Source of the DNA: Phytophthora sp. 'mugwort' | Taxonomy: Eukaryota > Oomycota > Peronosporomycetes > Peronosporales > Peronosporaceae | Direction: 5' to 3' | Assembly (NCBI GenBank): GCA_033558025.1 | Contig: JAUCEF010000004.1 | Coordinates: 3,100,001-3,164,000 of the forward strand | DNA: 64,000 nucleotides | Part shown: positions 20,045 to 30,309 of the stretch, in pieces | How positions within the stretch are numbered: the first letter of the stretch is position 1 | How the letters are laid out: every line of letters begins with the position of its first letter | The notes under the pieces: generated by a model | The model's database searches: none | What the model saw: the letters and a program-made list of their open reading frames with translations, nothing else | What the model was told of the DNA's origin: nothing | Made by a program: the position numbers and the translations under genes

Positions 20045-20693
20045 ATGAAGGCGGATGCTGCTGACAAGTTGCTAGTCGACGGCGTGGAGGCCTTGGAGGA
20101 GTATCTCGACGAACATGAAGTCGCGAGTGCCAAGCTGAAGCAGGTATATCTTTGTTGGAGCAAAAGCGGGGAATCTTGAGGCATATTGACGATGATTTGA
20201 GCAGGGATTTCTGATGCTGACGAAAGCCAAGCTGCGATTGCCGGAGCATGCTCTGACGGAGATCTCATATCATGAGGAATTTGAGGCGTCTCGCGTGGTA
20301 ACGATGGACTCTGACGGGAACTGGAGGCTGCACGATACGTCTGAGACGAATCTGTTTGGAGAAAAGATTGACGGCGACTCGCTACATTATCGGAGAGCAG
20401 GCAAGAGCGACCAGGAAGAAGAGCCGACTAGCGCAATGAGCAGTAAAGCAAGATTGAATGCGTGCACACTGCTTTGGTTCAGCTCGTTGCCACCAAGTGA
20501 CCTCCGCCAGGCACAGAAACTGTTCTCGAGTGGTACGTTGGTGCTCAGTTTAATTGCTGCTTGTGAGCTTTTCGTTGTGTTGAGCTGCTGTGTCATGAAT
20601 TTCGTTACAGGACTACAAGCATTGCTAGTAGCAGCGGCGTCTGCACAAAAAGTTCAGCGAGCTGTGCACGGAGTCACGTGTACTCCTCGCTAA
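20045..20693 (+). CDS. VMA22/CCDC115-like V-ATPase assembly factor (three exons)
   Basis: Exons 20045-20143, 20205-20532 and 20611-20693 give 169 residues. The last intron is a multiple of three and free of stops, so an unspliced reading frame also exists; the GTACGT donor and TTACAG acceptor favour removal. The N-terminal coiled coil (EALEEYLDEHEVASAKLKQGFLMLTKAKL) and the C-terminal pair LLWFSSLPPSDLRQAQKLF and GLQALLVAAASAQKVQ match the CCDC115/Vma22 layout, in which a WF..L...LRQAQ..F motif precedes a final helix. These proteins work in the ER with VMA12/VMA21 to assemble the V0 sector. Similarity is short and the call is moderately confident. A TCACTTGCACAAG element about 25 bp upstream may be the initiator. 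Confidence 0.66.
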
Positions 20694-20810
20694 GAGAATA
20701 GTGTATGCGCTCAAGGTTGACAAGCTATTATGGACTCATTTGATGCCGATCCGAGTCTTTGTCTGTTGTGGTTTTTGCTTCATGAAGATGGCTCAGCGGG
20801 AAGAGCCTGC

Positions 20811-21640
20811 TTATAGCGATTGTCGCTCCTGCAAACGACCAGGTTTTCGGCTGAAGATGTTGGCAAAACGCTCCTTTATCTTGTCCACAGCCATGTCGAG
20901 TTTAATACTCTGCTCTTTCATGAATGACACATTCATCTCTTTCCCCGTATAGCCGCGCTGTAAGTTGCGCCGGATGAAGGTGTCGTACTCCGCGACAATT
21001 CGGATGATCAGATCCGACGTCGAGATCCCATCAGTGCGTCGCGTCTCGAGGAATTTGCCCATGGCTTTGATCCGCGCATACACGTCTCCTTCAGAAGCAT
21101 CGCCCGACGCGTCCGAGTACGGCAGCGCGTCATGACACACGAAGTCGATTTTGTACTTGTCGAGAAAATCATCTGTGACCACCCATGGGGCGTCCTCAAC
21201 CACCTCGTCCACCCACCTGCAGTGGCGCAGCGACTCGTACCGCTCCTTGTCCGTCATGACCGTGCGGCCCTTGAGCTTGTACGTGGTCTTGTCGCTGCAG
21301 CATCCCACGAGCAGATATGTGTTGGGGTAGGCCTCTTTGCACTGCTGCAGAGACTTGGCATGTCCAAAGTGGAAGAGGTCAAAAATGCCATCGGCGTAGA
21401 GACGCAGAGGAGGTCCAGTCAGAGTACCGGGCTCGCCTTCCACCAACTTTTTACGGGACGGCGCGGAACTGATTGACTCGGTGCTCGTTACACTAGCTGA
21501 GTCCGTGCTCGCATGGTTGTTAGAGGCAAGGTCCTGCTTGGGTTCGTTGTTCGTGTCGGATGACGCCTGCAACGTATCATCAAAGAAATTATAAGGTATA
21601 CGGACTTCGGGGGAAATGTCAATTATCCTACCGGTGCCAT
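20811..21640 (-). CDS. PCYT1: Choline-phosphate cytidylyltransferase, paralogue A (tiny first exon, shortened C-terminus)
   Basis: Makes CDP-choline in the Kennedy pathway of phosphatidylcholine synthesis. Exons are 21640-21632 (only ATG GCA CCG) and 21566-20811, with a 65-bp intron bearing a GTAGGA donor and TTGCAG acceptor, giving 254 residues. The alternative without the intron would need a non-ATG start, so the spliced form is preferred. The catalytic domain is complete: [20 protein letters not shown] with the HxGH motif, the [14 protein letters not shown] loop and the [11 protein letters not shown] motif that replaces RTEGISTSDII. It ends soon after the catalytic domain, with a basic [10 protein letters not shown] tail, and lacks the longer helical C-terminus of paralogue B, which may alter membrane regulation (inference). 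Confidence 0.9.
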
Positions 21641-21868
21641 GTTCGAGCGCGTGTCTTTTATCTTGTTCGTTTGCCAACCGAGAGAAAACTAGAATGGCTG
21701 CTCGCTAATGGGATCACCACAGCCAGTATGTCTGTTGGCACCACATGTGGTGGGCAGCGACAGCCGTCTCGTTCAGCTTCGCATTACCGTTGGTGGGAGA
21801 GGACGGATGCGATGTTTTTTTTTAATTGATGCTTCCTTCAACTTTGGAGTGCCGTACACTACACACCA

Positions 21869-21875
21869 TCATTCC
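21869..21875 (+). promoter_or_regulatory. Initiator-like TCATTCC before RGP1
   Basis: TCATTCC matches the oomycete YCATTYY initiator and lies 35 bp before the RGP1 ATG at 21911. The following CAWTTT-type flanking block is weak (TAAGTGCGC), so this is a partial match. Confidence 0.45.
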
Positions 21876-21910
21876 TAAGTGCGCACTTAAATCTCAACAG
21901 CAGCAGGACG

Positions 21911-23392
21911 ATGACGATCGACCACGTCATGCAGCCTGGCGATGGCAGCATGCTGGTGGCGCGACTTGCGAGCCGCCACTTCCGGCCTGGAGGCGTCGTT
22001 AAGGGCGTCGTGCGGCTCGTATGCCATCAGCAGAAGCCTGACGCACACTCGGAGATTGCCCACGTGGTGGCGCAAGTGCACGGCCATGTCACGGTCGACA
22101 GTAACTTGTTAACGCTGCCCGTCGTGCAGGTAAATTCGCCTCGCCCAGCGTCGCAGGAGGCGCGCTCGCAGTTGGAGAGCAAAATCTCTGAGGATGTCTT
22201 ACTGTTTGACAAGATGGGTGCGGTGCTGCCGGACGTTCGCAATTTCTCGGGTGACACGGGCACGTGCATCTTCCGCTCGGCGCCGTCGGTGCTGCTCTCG
22301 GATATCAACATTGCGCCGACCCAGTCGGAGCTGGAGGCCGCCGCTACAAAGCCTCTTGGAGCTATTGACCCTGTGCCTGCGACTGAGGCTGCGCGGGAGG
22401 AGACGGCTGAGCGCTGCACGCGAGAGTTCGCCATTGCACTACCGGAGAGTATCTGCCCCACCTTCCGCGGCTCGTCCGCGAGGGTCTTCTACGCGGTCTC
22501 CATCACAGCCCAGTGCTCGGTTGCTGGGAGCAAGCCTGTTTCAGTGCACCTCCCGTTTGATTTGTATGGCTCCGAGTATTTCTTCGAGGCCGGCACCGTG
22601 GCTAGTGCGAGCCATTTCGCAGCGGGTCAGCACAAGGGTGATGACAGCGCTATTTCTGGCGACAAGAGTTCCGAGAGCGCGCCTAAGAAACAACAAGTAG
22701 TGGGCGGAACTACTCGCGTTGGACGGCTAGACCGAAGTGTATCGTTGGCGCCAGCACCCGTTGGCGTGCGCAAGGGCAGCGAAATCGCGTTTGAGCTGCG
22801 CCCTTCGCTCATGCATGGCCGCGTGGAAACGGAGCAGATGCAACGCGCACAGACGAGTATCTTCACCATCGGCAAGGACAGTAGTCACCTCGTGCGCTTC
22901 CTGCTGATGAAGCAGTTCTACCAGCCGGGTGAGGTTCTGCTGGGTGTGTTCGACTTCACACGCGCCAGCATCCCGTGCTACGAGGTGTCGGTCACGCTCT
23001 GTCTAGAAGAAACACTTTCGTCCATGGCGCTGGACCCTGACCGCGTAGTGCAGTCTAAGGTGTTCGGCAGCTTCAACGAGCATACGCTTGGCGTGTTGCA
23101 GACCAACGTGCGTTTCAGCATCCCGCACGACGCACTGCCGACCATCAAAACGGACCTGGTGCGCTTCCAGTGGCTGCTGCGCTTCGAGTTTTCGGCTGGC
23201 GCTCCACCTCTGGGAAGCGGCACCGCTCCGACGCAGCGGCGACAAACATTCCAATGGCAGGTGCCGATCGTCGTGCAGCCCGCGGTGACCACAGAGCGCA
23301 ACCAGCTCGCCAACGTGCCGCACAAGCTCTACTCGGGCAGCACTCGCGCGGTGTCGCTGTCCGGTGCGGTGTGTGACGCATTAACCTATTAA
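21911..23392 (+). CDS. RGP1: RGP1 homologue, partner subunit of the RIC1-RGP1 Rab6 exchange factor
   Basis: Single exon, 493 residues. RGP1 pairs with RIC1 at the Golgi to activate Rab6/Ypt6 for endosome-to-Golgi traffic. It has an arrestin-like all-beta layout: an N-terminal ASRHFRPGGVVKGVVRLVC strand pair, the PPTFRG-type motif here as CPTFRGSSARVFYAVSITA, then the second half with SSHLVRFLLMKQFYQPGEVLLGVFDFTR, and the late FQWLLRFEF and TFQWQVPIVVQP segments typical of RGP1. A low-complexity insert lies near residues 235-275. It sits between two cytidylyltransferase paralogues and is divergent from paralogue A with 270 bp between starts. Confidence 0.85.
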   Translation: MTIDHVMQPGDGSMLVARLASRHFRPGGVVKGVVRLVCHQQKPDAHSEIAHVVAQVHGHVTVDSNLLTLPVVQVNSPRPASQEARSQLESKISEDVLLFDKMGAVLPDVRNFSGDTGTCIFRSAPSVLLSDINIAPTQSELEAAATKPLGAIDPVPATEAAREETAERCTREFAIALPESICPTFRGSSARVFYAVSITAQCSVAGSKPVSVHLPFDLYGSEYFFEAGTVASASHFAAGQHKGDDSAISGDKSSESAPKKQQVVGGTTRVGRLDRSVSLAPAPVGVRKGSEIAFELRPSLMHGRVETEQMQRAQTSIFTIGKDSSHLVRFLLMKQFYQPGEVLLGVFDFTRASIPCYEVSVTLCLEETLSSMALDPDRVVQSKVFGSFNEHTLGVLQTNVRFSIPHDALPTIKTDLVRFQWLLRFEFSAGAPPLGSGTAPTQRRQTFQWQVPIVVQPAVTTERNQLANVPHKLYSGSTRAVSLSGAVCDALTY

Positions 23393-23877
23393 TGTGCATG
23401 TACCTCCTTTTTGTGATATGTATACACTTGCTTGAAACCATTTCACTTCTGTTCGTGAGGAATCTCTACTGTGACATATCCTTCCCAACCGCATAACGTG
23501 TTGTTGAAGTTGATGATGATGACGTGTCACATTTGCGCTCGGGAACACGTGGGTTCGTTCGGTCTTAAACTGATCAAAACAGGTTCTCGCCGTACTTAGC
23601 TTCGTTAAGTGCGAAGACACGATTCAAATTTACCCCGCGTGTCACTACAGTTTTCGACCGAGCAAAAACAGAAGCAAAGTATGGCGAGAAAGGTGCGTGT
23701 CTCCCCCGTGGCCTAGCTGCGACTCTACCGTCGACGTGCGAGACTCGTCCGCTTCGATCGCTTCAATGATCATCTGGGAAGCACTATGGGATATCCGGGT
23801 TTTTAAAGCGGCAAAATGCTGCGATGCTGATGACACTGTGGTGGCAAATATGTGAAATGTAGAGACGTGCCACCGAG
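23393..23877. other. Intergenic region between RGP1 and cytidylyltransferase B
   Basis: 485 bp holding the RGP1 3' flank and the promoter of the next gene. Short ATG/GATGATGATGA repeats occur near 23512-23524; no recognisable gene. Confidence 0.5.
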
Positions 23878-24876
23878 ATGAACAACGAGGAGGAGGCCGA
23901 GGCCGACCACCACGCGCCCGACGCCGAGGAGGAGACGAAGCCAGCGTCCGAGGAAGCGAAGGATTCCAACGATAGCAGCAGCGTCAGCAGCCAGGACGGC
24001 GATATCGAGCCGCAACCGGAGCCCTACCGCAAGAAGCTGAAAGAGGGCGAACCCGGTACTATGACTGGACGTCCTCTGCGCCTATACGCTGATGGCATCT
24101 TCGATCTCTTCCACTTTGGACATGCTAAGGCTCTGCAGCAGTGCAAGGAGGCCTACCCCAACACGTATTTGATCGTGGGCTGCTGCAGCGACAAAATCAC
24201 GCATAAGCTCAAGGGCCGCACGGTCATGACGGACAAGGAGCGATACGAGTCGCTGCGCCACTGCAAGTGGGTGGACGAGGTGGTCGAGGACGCCCCATGG
24301 GTGCTCTCGGACAAGTTCCTGGAAGAACATAAGATTGATTACGTTTGTCACGATGCGCTACCGTACTCGGACACTTCGGGCGAGGCATCGGAGGGGGACG
24401 TATACGCTCGGATTAAGGCGATGGGCAAGTTCCTGGAAACCCGGCGCACGGACGGTATCTCAACTTCGGATCTAATTATCCGTATCATTGCGGAGTACGA
24501 CACGTTCATCCGCCGCAACTTGCAGCGCGGATACACTGGCAAGGACATGAACGTCCCCTTCATTAAGGAGAAGAGCATCAAGTTTGATATGGCAGTAGAT
24601 AAAGTGCGCAACGACGTCGACGGCTTCGTGCACAAGTGGATGAGCAAGGCCGACGACATGCAGCACAGCTTCTTGGAGCTTTTCAGCAAGGAAGGCCGCC
24701 TTGTAAGTCTCACACGTCTTCTGTGATTGCATGTGTTGTTTTTGACAGACTTTACTGACTATGTAGTCTTCCGTAATTTTGTTATGTAGCGCACATCATT
24801 CCGTAAGCGCCGAAAGATCATCAAGGAACGGTTGTCGGAGCGTATGTCCGAGATGGCGCGTGAAGGTTTGTGCTAA
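23878..24876 (+). CDS. PCYT1: Choline-phosphate cytidylyltransferase, paralogue B (two exons)
   Basis: Exons 23878-24702 and 24790-24876 join across an 87-bp intron (GTAAGT donor, TGTAG acceptor) to give 303 residues. The catalytic domain is nearly identical to paralogue [21 protein letters not shown], the [17 protein letters not shown] loop and [14 protein letters not shown]. An acidic, Ser-rich N-terminal extension of about 60 residues precedes it. The C-terminus continues past the conserved MAVDKVR segment into a helix (FVHKWMSKADDMQHSFLELF) and a basic tail (SFRKRRKIIKERL), plausible as a lipid-binding regulatory region. It is in the opposite orientation to paralogue A, with RGP1 between them, which points to an inverted or rearranged local duplication. 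Confidence 0.93.
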
Positions 24877-25058
24877 ATGAAGCTGCTTTGGGTATTCCTA
24901 CAAGCCTTTCTTGCTTAGACTCGAAATGGTTAAGAGGCATACTTAGTACACGCTGATGTCGGGTCCGCATTCCTGTCTAGTTGATTTGTGCATCTTGAAT
25001 TGCATGGCGACATGCATCATTAGCCATACTGAGAAATGGAAGCGCATACATGTCTTGC

Positions 25059-25894
25059 TTAATTGTATCCGTATTGCTTCATCCCGTGCGTCGCAACATT
25101 GAGCACGACGCGTACTTTGCCTGCAGATGTGACTCGCGTAACCTCACGGCTATCGCTTTGTGCGATGAACTTGGAGTCGAAGTATTCGGGCGGCGATCCC
25201 GTTAGCCATGCCACAAACTGCTGTATCCGCGACGATGACATAGGCCTAAAAAGCGGCACCTCACGGACCGAACAACCCGGTGTGATTGGAAACGCGATGG
25301 AGCCGTAGCCTCGCACAACGTCTCGACCCAGCGCGTCGAGTCCGTATATACTTAGCACTAGGCGAGGCCAGCCGAACGGGTTCGTGCTCTTGAATGAAAC
25401 CTCGATAGGAAAGTTGAGCAGGATCTCGTCTTCGCTGCTGGCCAGGTACCCAATCTGCGAGAGACCGTTCTCTGCTCCCTACAGCTCAAACACATCGGCG
25501 TAAGTCACTTGCATCTGCCTTGCAGCTCTGCGCAGGAGCTCTGCTGTCCGGACTCACATGAAGCACACGCCAGTCAACGCCGTAGGTAATGGCATATCGA
25601 CAGTACACGTTGGTGACGCCCGGATACTATTAGCAACAGTTTAGATATTAGTTGTCATCGTACTGCTGTTACTTCGGGTACGTGAGGACGCACATGTACG
25701 CTCTCCACTTGACCTGAGCAGATGATCTGGAACGCGGCGGCAGGTAACGCCGCCGAGATGGATGTTGGCGTGGGTGTCGCCGCTGCTGGTGCATCGCTAT
25801 GTTCTTCGCCTATGACCCCTGCCGTTCTCAGTCGAAGCCGCTCCAGTGCCCTGGCCACCGCGTCGTCAGTAGCAGCAGCTTGAGGAGGTGCCAT
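25059..25894 (-). CDS. B9D1: B9D1-like B9 domain protein of the ciliary transition zone (three exons)
   Basis: Exons on the minus strand are 25894 to about 25682, 25626-25558 and 25478-25059, giving about 233 residues. The first donor is uncertain: GTACCC at 25681 is used here, GTAACA at 25672 keeps phase too. The product has SGQVESV, then YPGVTNVYCRYAITYGVDW, ENGLSQI, NFPIEVSFKSTNPFGWPRLVLSIYG and DVVRGYGSIAFPITPG, which track human B9D1 closely to the end (SREVTRVTSAGKVRVVLNV). An additional Ala/Pro-rich N-terminus of about 60 residues is not usual. B9D1 is part of the MKS/B9 complex that gates the cilium, consistent with a flagellated zoospore stage. It is head to head with pinin (206 bp). 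Confidence 0.87.
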
Positions 25895-26100
25895 CTTGAA
25901 GTGGCGTCGCTTCGAGTATTGTCTATATCAAGTACATGACGCCGTGTACTGAAAACAATTAACTGAAACGAGTTTTATTTAACGGTTACGAACTAGAGAA
26001 TACTGATTAGTTAACAAACGAACTGCCCTCGGCGGTCGTTAGGTTCAATTCTTCGCGCAACATAAGGGCTCTCCCTCCAAACCACCAAAAGCGCTAAGTG

Positions 26101-27849
26101 ATGGCGGGTCGGGCCGAGTCGGCGGACGAGCGCGCTCTGCGCCGCGAGTTGCAGGAGCTGTCCAAGAAGCGCGAGGCCCTCGATAACTCCAGTATGTTGC
26201 TCTTTGCCCCCCCCTGTCACTGTGCGTGGTCTGGCCCCTCGGAGCTGCTCACTGACGCCACCTGCTGCGTGCGATCTTTCATCTAATTGCTCTTCTGCCG
26301 TTTCCTCTCATCTACAGAACTTCGAGGGAATGCAGCAACAACCAGGGGCGTAGCAGGTCGACGCAGTGTGTTTGCGCGACTTGGAGGCGAGCCTACACGG
26401 CCAGAAGGCACAGGCCGACAGGTTCTCCAACTTAAGGAGAACAACGTCCGGGGCAATGTCTCCCGGAGATTGGGAAAGCGCGATAACGAAGACATCCGAC
26501 AGAGCAGCGCCGTGAAGAGACAGAGACTTCACTCCGCAGTGACCAGGCCGGAGAGTACTCATCATGTAGAAGGGAGGGTGGAGAGTAGCAGAACTTCCAC
26601 CACAGCTGCTTCGCCCGATGCGGACGGCGGTCGTGCGCAAGAGCGGAAGCAACGAGCAGTTGCGCCGTACGCACAGAAAGAAGGTATCGCTCGTAGCAGG
26701 CGCATGTTTGGAGCGCTGATGGGCCATCTAGGCAAGGCAAAGCGGCAAATTGAGAAGGATACAGACTTGTTTAAGCGTCAAGACACGAAACAGCATAAGG
26801 CGGAGCAGAGGGAGAAGATCCAGAGCCAGAACCTTGAAAATCATGCACGTCACGAGGCGGAGGTCGCACGGCTGGAGGCGCTGGTGGCACGCACCGAACT
26901 GGATCGCAGTGAACAGATTGCACGCTCCAAATTGGAGCATTTGCAGATGGTGCGGAAGAGCGAGAGCCAATCCAAGTTCCTGGTCACTATTGCGTCTCCG
27001 CCGATCTATTACTTGCCAGCAAAGCATACGAAAGAGACGAAGGAGCTGGTTGCTGCGTCTATGGAAGCTCACGAAGCCAAGATGAAAGCTAGTGTTCAGA
27101 CTTACGAGGAAAAACTACGACAACTGGAAGCTGAGTTTGCAACCAAGTTGGAACGAGTTCGCGAAGAATTAGAAGCAGCAAAGAAGGGCAGGAAGGAGAA
27201 AGATGCGAACAAGGAGGATGCAGTGGAAGGATCCGATGAAAACATGGATCAAGTCAGTAACGAGGTCGAGGAAGACACGCAGAAGAAGGAACAGGAATAT
27301 TCTGGCAAGGAGGTTTGTGGTAAATCTCCACAAGATTCGCCAATGCAAGTTGAAGACGTCCAGGAAAACCTGTCAGACAGCGAAGATGACAACAGTGTTA
27401 CTGAAGCAAAGGATGACAAGGCTGCAGTCAAGTCGGACACGAAGAGCGCTAGCAAAGAAAATGACAAGGGTGTTTCTGTACGCAAGACTTCGCACGGTGC
27501 CAGCGTGACTCACAGCGATACGGAGGCTTCATCTCCCAGTCGAGTGAAGGAGGAAAAGGTAGCAAAGGAGGAAGCCAAGAGCCCGAAGCAGAACGACAAG
27601 GCTGCGGTCAAGAAGGACGGCGAGGAAGCAGAATCTATGGATGACGATAACGCCAAACAGGAAAATAACGACGCCGATACTGAAGCGCTTGCTGAGCCAA
27701 AGGAGGACCCGGCCGTCCGTGTCGATAAGATGAAGGTGACCGAGCTGCGAGCGGAGCTCAAGAAGCGCTGCCTCGATACCAAGGGGCTCAAGGCTAAACT
27801 CGTGCAGCGGCTTGAGCAGGCGATGCATGAAGACAACGAATCTACGTAA
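26101..27849 (+). CDS. PNN: Pinin-like splicing factor with a C-terminal SAP domain (two exons)
   Basis: Exons 26101-26191 and 26318-27849 (donor GTATGT, acceptor CTACAG) give about 540 residues. The pinin/SDK/memA core begins at RSRRMFGALMGHLGKAKRQIE and continues as a long charged coiled coil ending in the SKFLVTIASPPIYYLPAKHTKE block that corresponds to the family's RTKT/FYIPGR region. The middle is highly acidic and Ser/Lys-rich. The last 35 residues form a SAP-type DNA/RNA-binding helix pair (MKVTELRAELKKRCLDTKGLKAKLVQRLEQAM). Pinin acts in the exon-junction/ASAP-related splicing machinery; linking it to SAP in one chain is notable. A GTAAGT right after the stop could be a donor for an alternative 3' exon. 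A mariner-like element begins 88 bp after the stop. Confidence 0.82.
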
Positions 27850-27937
27850 GTTTCGTATTTATGCTGGGCATACACAACAATATACCAGACTTTGTTGCGC
27901 TATGATCGTCTTTAATAACATATCCCGATAAAATGTA

Positions 27938-27964
27938 CTCCCTCTGTTTCACTGTGTTTGTCCA
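27938..27964 (+). repeat. Left terminal inverted repeat of the mariner-like element
   Basis: 27 bp that pair exactly with 29872-29898 in inverted orientation; starts CTCCCTCTG as in plant mariner/Stowaway ends, immediately after a TA. Confidence 0.88.
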
Positions 27965-28404
27965 CTTTTGGAAAAACGAGTAAAACAAGATTAATTTTTG
28001 TAGCATGGCTGCCTTCAGTATATGAAATAAAGCTCATTCTGAGCACTTTCGTCCAACCCTGGTTGCACATTCATTTGTTTTCTCAAGCCGAGTAGTTGAC
28101 CAATCAAAACTATCATTTTTGAAGGGGATTATGCAAGTGGCTATTGCGAAGCGTGCCAGCCACCAATTTTCGCCTTTGCGGGTTTAAACGACAGCTTGGA
28201 ACATGAAGACCATGAGTATCTATGCCCAGGACGCTGAATTACCTTAACAAAGCATACTTGTTGCGCAAACCCGACACTTCATTCAGCTCAAATCACGCCA
28301 TGTTTTCCTCTATAAACGGTATACCTTTATGATTGGATACAATCACATGTATCATTTTACACACTACTCACTATCTGCATGTTTGGTGGGTATCATTGTC
28401 AAAG

Positions 28405-29790
28405 ATGAGTACCAAGACCAAACGCCGAAAGAAGAACCTCGCGGACAGCGAACGCACTGGAATCATGTGCATGCTTCTGCAGTGTGCTGGTAGTAGCACA
28501 AGTAAGTCGCGCTGACATCGAGTCAGTGGCATTGGCATATTCATGTTCTACTAAAACGATCATGAGGGTCTGGAAGCGCGGCCGCAACACCATGGCTCAC
28601 TCGCTGGACCTGTTGGATGTGCGTCCGAAAATTAAGGGAAAGAAAGGCAAGGAACGAATTGATGAAAGTGTTGTGAAAAAAAAAATGGAGGCTGCGCCAT
28701 ACCGTAAGTGGTATACTCTGCGCTCATTGGCACGTGTGACGGGGGCATCAGCCTCTACGCTCTGCAGACTTCGGAAGCGCAACGACATGTAGCGATGACC
28801 AACGCAATCAAGCCCATACTACGGACGATAACAAGCACGCGCGCATGACTTTCGTCGTCCGTTTCGTCAACGAGGCGACGCTACTTTACTCTCCAATATA
28901 CGACGTCATTGATCTGGATGAGAAATGATTCTACATGACGCGAACGTCGCAGCGCATCTATCTAACGAGCCGCCTCCACTACGGTATGTACGCTTCTCAT
29001 TTGACATTTGTAACGCGTGAGTAATGTCAATACGTTTGACTGTGTTTTTAACGTTAGACAATGTGAAACTAAGCGCTTCATCGGCAAGGTAATGTTTTCG
29101 GAGCAGTCGCTAGGCCGCGGAAGGGCGATGCAAGCTATGCCGCGGACGGGCGATGCCAAGAATAGCTGGTTTGACGGAAAGATAGGCATCTGACCTTTCG
29201 TGGAGCGAAAGTTCGCACAGCGAGCCAGCAAGAATCGTCCGGCTGGAACCATCGAAACTAAGCCTGTGACTGCTGCTACGAGGGCGGAGTACGTCGTCAT
29301 GCTACTGGATAACGTTCTCCCCGCTATTGCCGCCAAGTTTCCGCGTCGCAACCAACGCGACGCCATCTACCAACAACAGGGCAATACGAGACCACACGTT
29401 AAAGAAGACGATCCGCTCGTAAGTGAGGCCGGCCGCCAGCTGCGCCTAGATCTGCGGGTGCTCTGCCAGCCTCCCAATAGCCCGGACTTTAGCGTGCTTG
29501 ACCTGGGCTTATTTCGGTCTATTCAAACGCTCCAACACGAAGAGGCGCCAAGCAGCTACGACGAGTTGGACGCTGCTGTCGAAAAGTCGTTTTCGGATCT
29601 TAAAATCGAAAAACTAGACGACGTATTCCTTTCGCTGCAGTGGTGCATGACTGCGGCACTGACCAACGACGATGGTAATGCCTACGAGATTCCCCATTCG
29701 AAAAAGCCACTTTGCGCCGAAATGGAGAGTTGCCCAGATCGCTTTGTTGCCCGCAGCGCTTGTTTGAAAAGGTGCGTTCTAAAATATTGA
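28405..29790 (+). pseudogene. Broken plant-type mariner transposase inside the element
   Basis: Reads as one transposase split by frameshifts and stops. Fragments are MSTKTKRRKKN with the start of the HTH (28405-28515), the rest of the HTH in another frame (STKTIMRVWKRG, WYTLRSLARVTGASASTL, to 28792), an IDLDEK motif followed by an in-frame TGA at 28926-28928 where Trp is expected, and a 590-bp C-terminal open frame (29200-29790) with RPAGTIETKPVT and CQPPNSPDFSVLDLGLF. The first catalytic Asp (28917-28919) and third (29500-29502) are intact; the second is Gly (codon 29380-29382). The spacing to the third is 39 residues, the DD39D pattern of plant-type mariners. Not functional. Confidence 0.86.
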
Positions 29791-29871
29791 AATAACACAT
29801 TTTAGGTGCTTTCCTCTATTAATTTATCTTGCCCAAATGGACAAACATTGTGAAAACAAATAGCTCATTTT

Positions 29872-29898
29872 TGGACAAACACAGTGAAACAGAGGGAG
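29872..29898 (-). repeat. Right terminal inverted repeat of the mariner-like element
   Basis: Exact 27-bp inverted partner of 27938-27964, followed by AAG and then TA. Confidence 0.88.
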
Positions 29899-30010
29899 AA
29901 GTATCCATGTCGGAAACCTCTCTCATCCTATAGTTTACCTCTCATATATCATATAAGCTTCATACGTGTCAGAAGCAAGTGCTTCGAGCAGATCTCGATA
30001 CTTCGCCACG

Positions 30011-30309
30011 ATGGAAATGGTGCGTGGCCTGCGTGTATGAGTGGCTGCTGTTAATCTACAGCTACTGACGCTCTTCTGTATTGAACGCATTAGGAAATCC
30101 CGTATACGAGCCCTGTGGACCCGGAGAAGTACGGCCTGTTCACAGCCGCATTCCTGCTGACGGGACTGGTCTTCATGGCGCTCTTCTTCACGCGCGCCGT
30201 GGCCCCTAAGAAAAACGCGCTGGTGGAGCTAGTGCTGGCCTTGATCGCTGCTGTGCTACTGGGCTTTGGCTCGCTCTTCCTTTTCCTGTGGACTGAGATC
30301 TACGTATAA
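30011..30309 (+). CDS. TMEM258: TMEM258/OST5 subunit of oligosaccharyltransferase (9-nt first coding exon)
   Basis: Exons 30011-30019 (ATG GAA ATG) and 30094-30309 give 74 residues; the intron has a GTGCGT donor and a TTAG acceptor. The protein begins MEMEIPYTSPVDPEKYGLF, matching the family's YTSPV(N/D)P start, and has two transmembrane helices with the near-invariant end LLGFGSLFLFLWTEIYV. Human TMEM258 has 79 residues. The protein is a small ER membrane subunit of the N-glycosylation complex. The first exon is so short that single-ORF annotation would lose the true N-terminus. Confidence 0.93.

Larger units (their letters stand above)
27938..29901 (+). mobile_element. Decayed mariner-like element with 27-bp terminal inverted repeats
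   Basis: A Class II element of about 1.96 kb. The left end CTCCCTCTGTTTCACTGTGT... (27938-27964) and right end (29872-29898) are perfect inverted repeats over 27 bp. TA dinucleotides flank it at 27936-27937 and 29902-29903, the expected mariner target duplication; the right end has three extra bases (AAG) between repeat and TA. A second imperfect copy of the terminal motif lies inside the right end at about 29838-29857, a subterminal repeat. It carries one disrupted transposase. It sits 88 bp after the pinin stop codon. Confidence 0.85.

Noticed and set aside
20533..20610. Read-through of the last intron of the VMA22-like gene
   Set aside because: The intron is a multiple of three without stops, but has good splice signals and breaks the conserved LRQAQ..F..GLQ spacing if kept.
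21641..21677. Unspliced N-terminus for cytidylyltransferase A
   Set aside because: It would need a TTG start, whereas an ATG followed by a consensus intron restores the catalytic frame.
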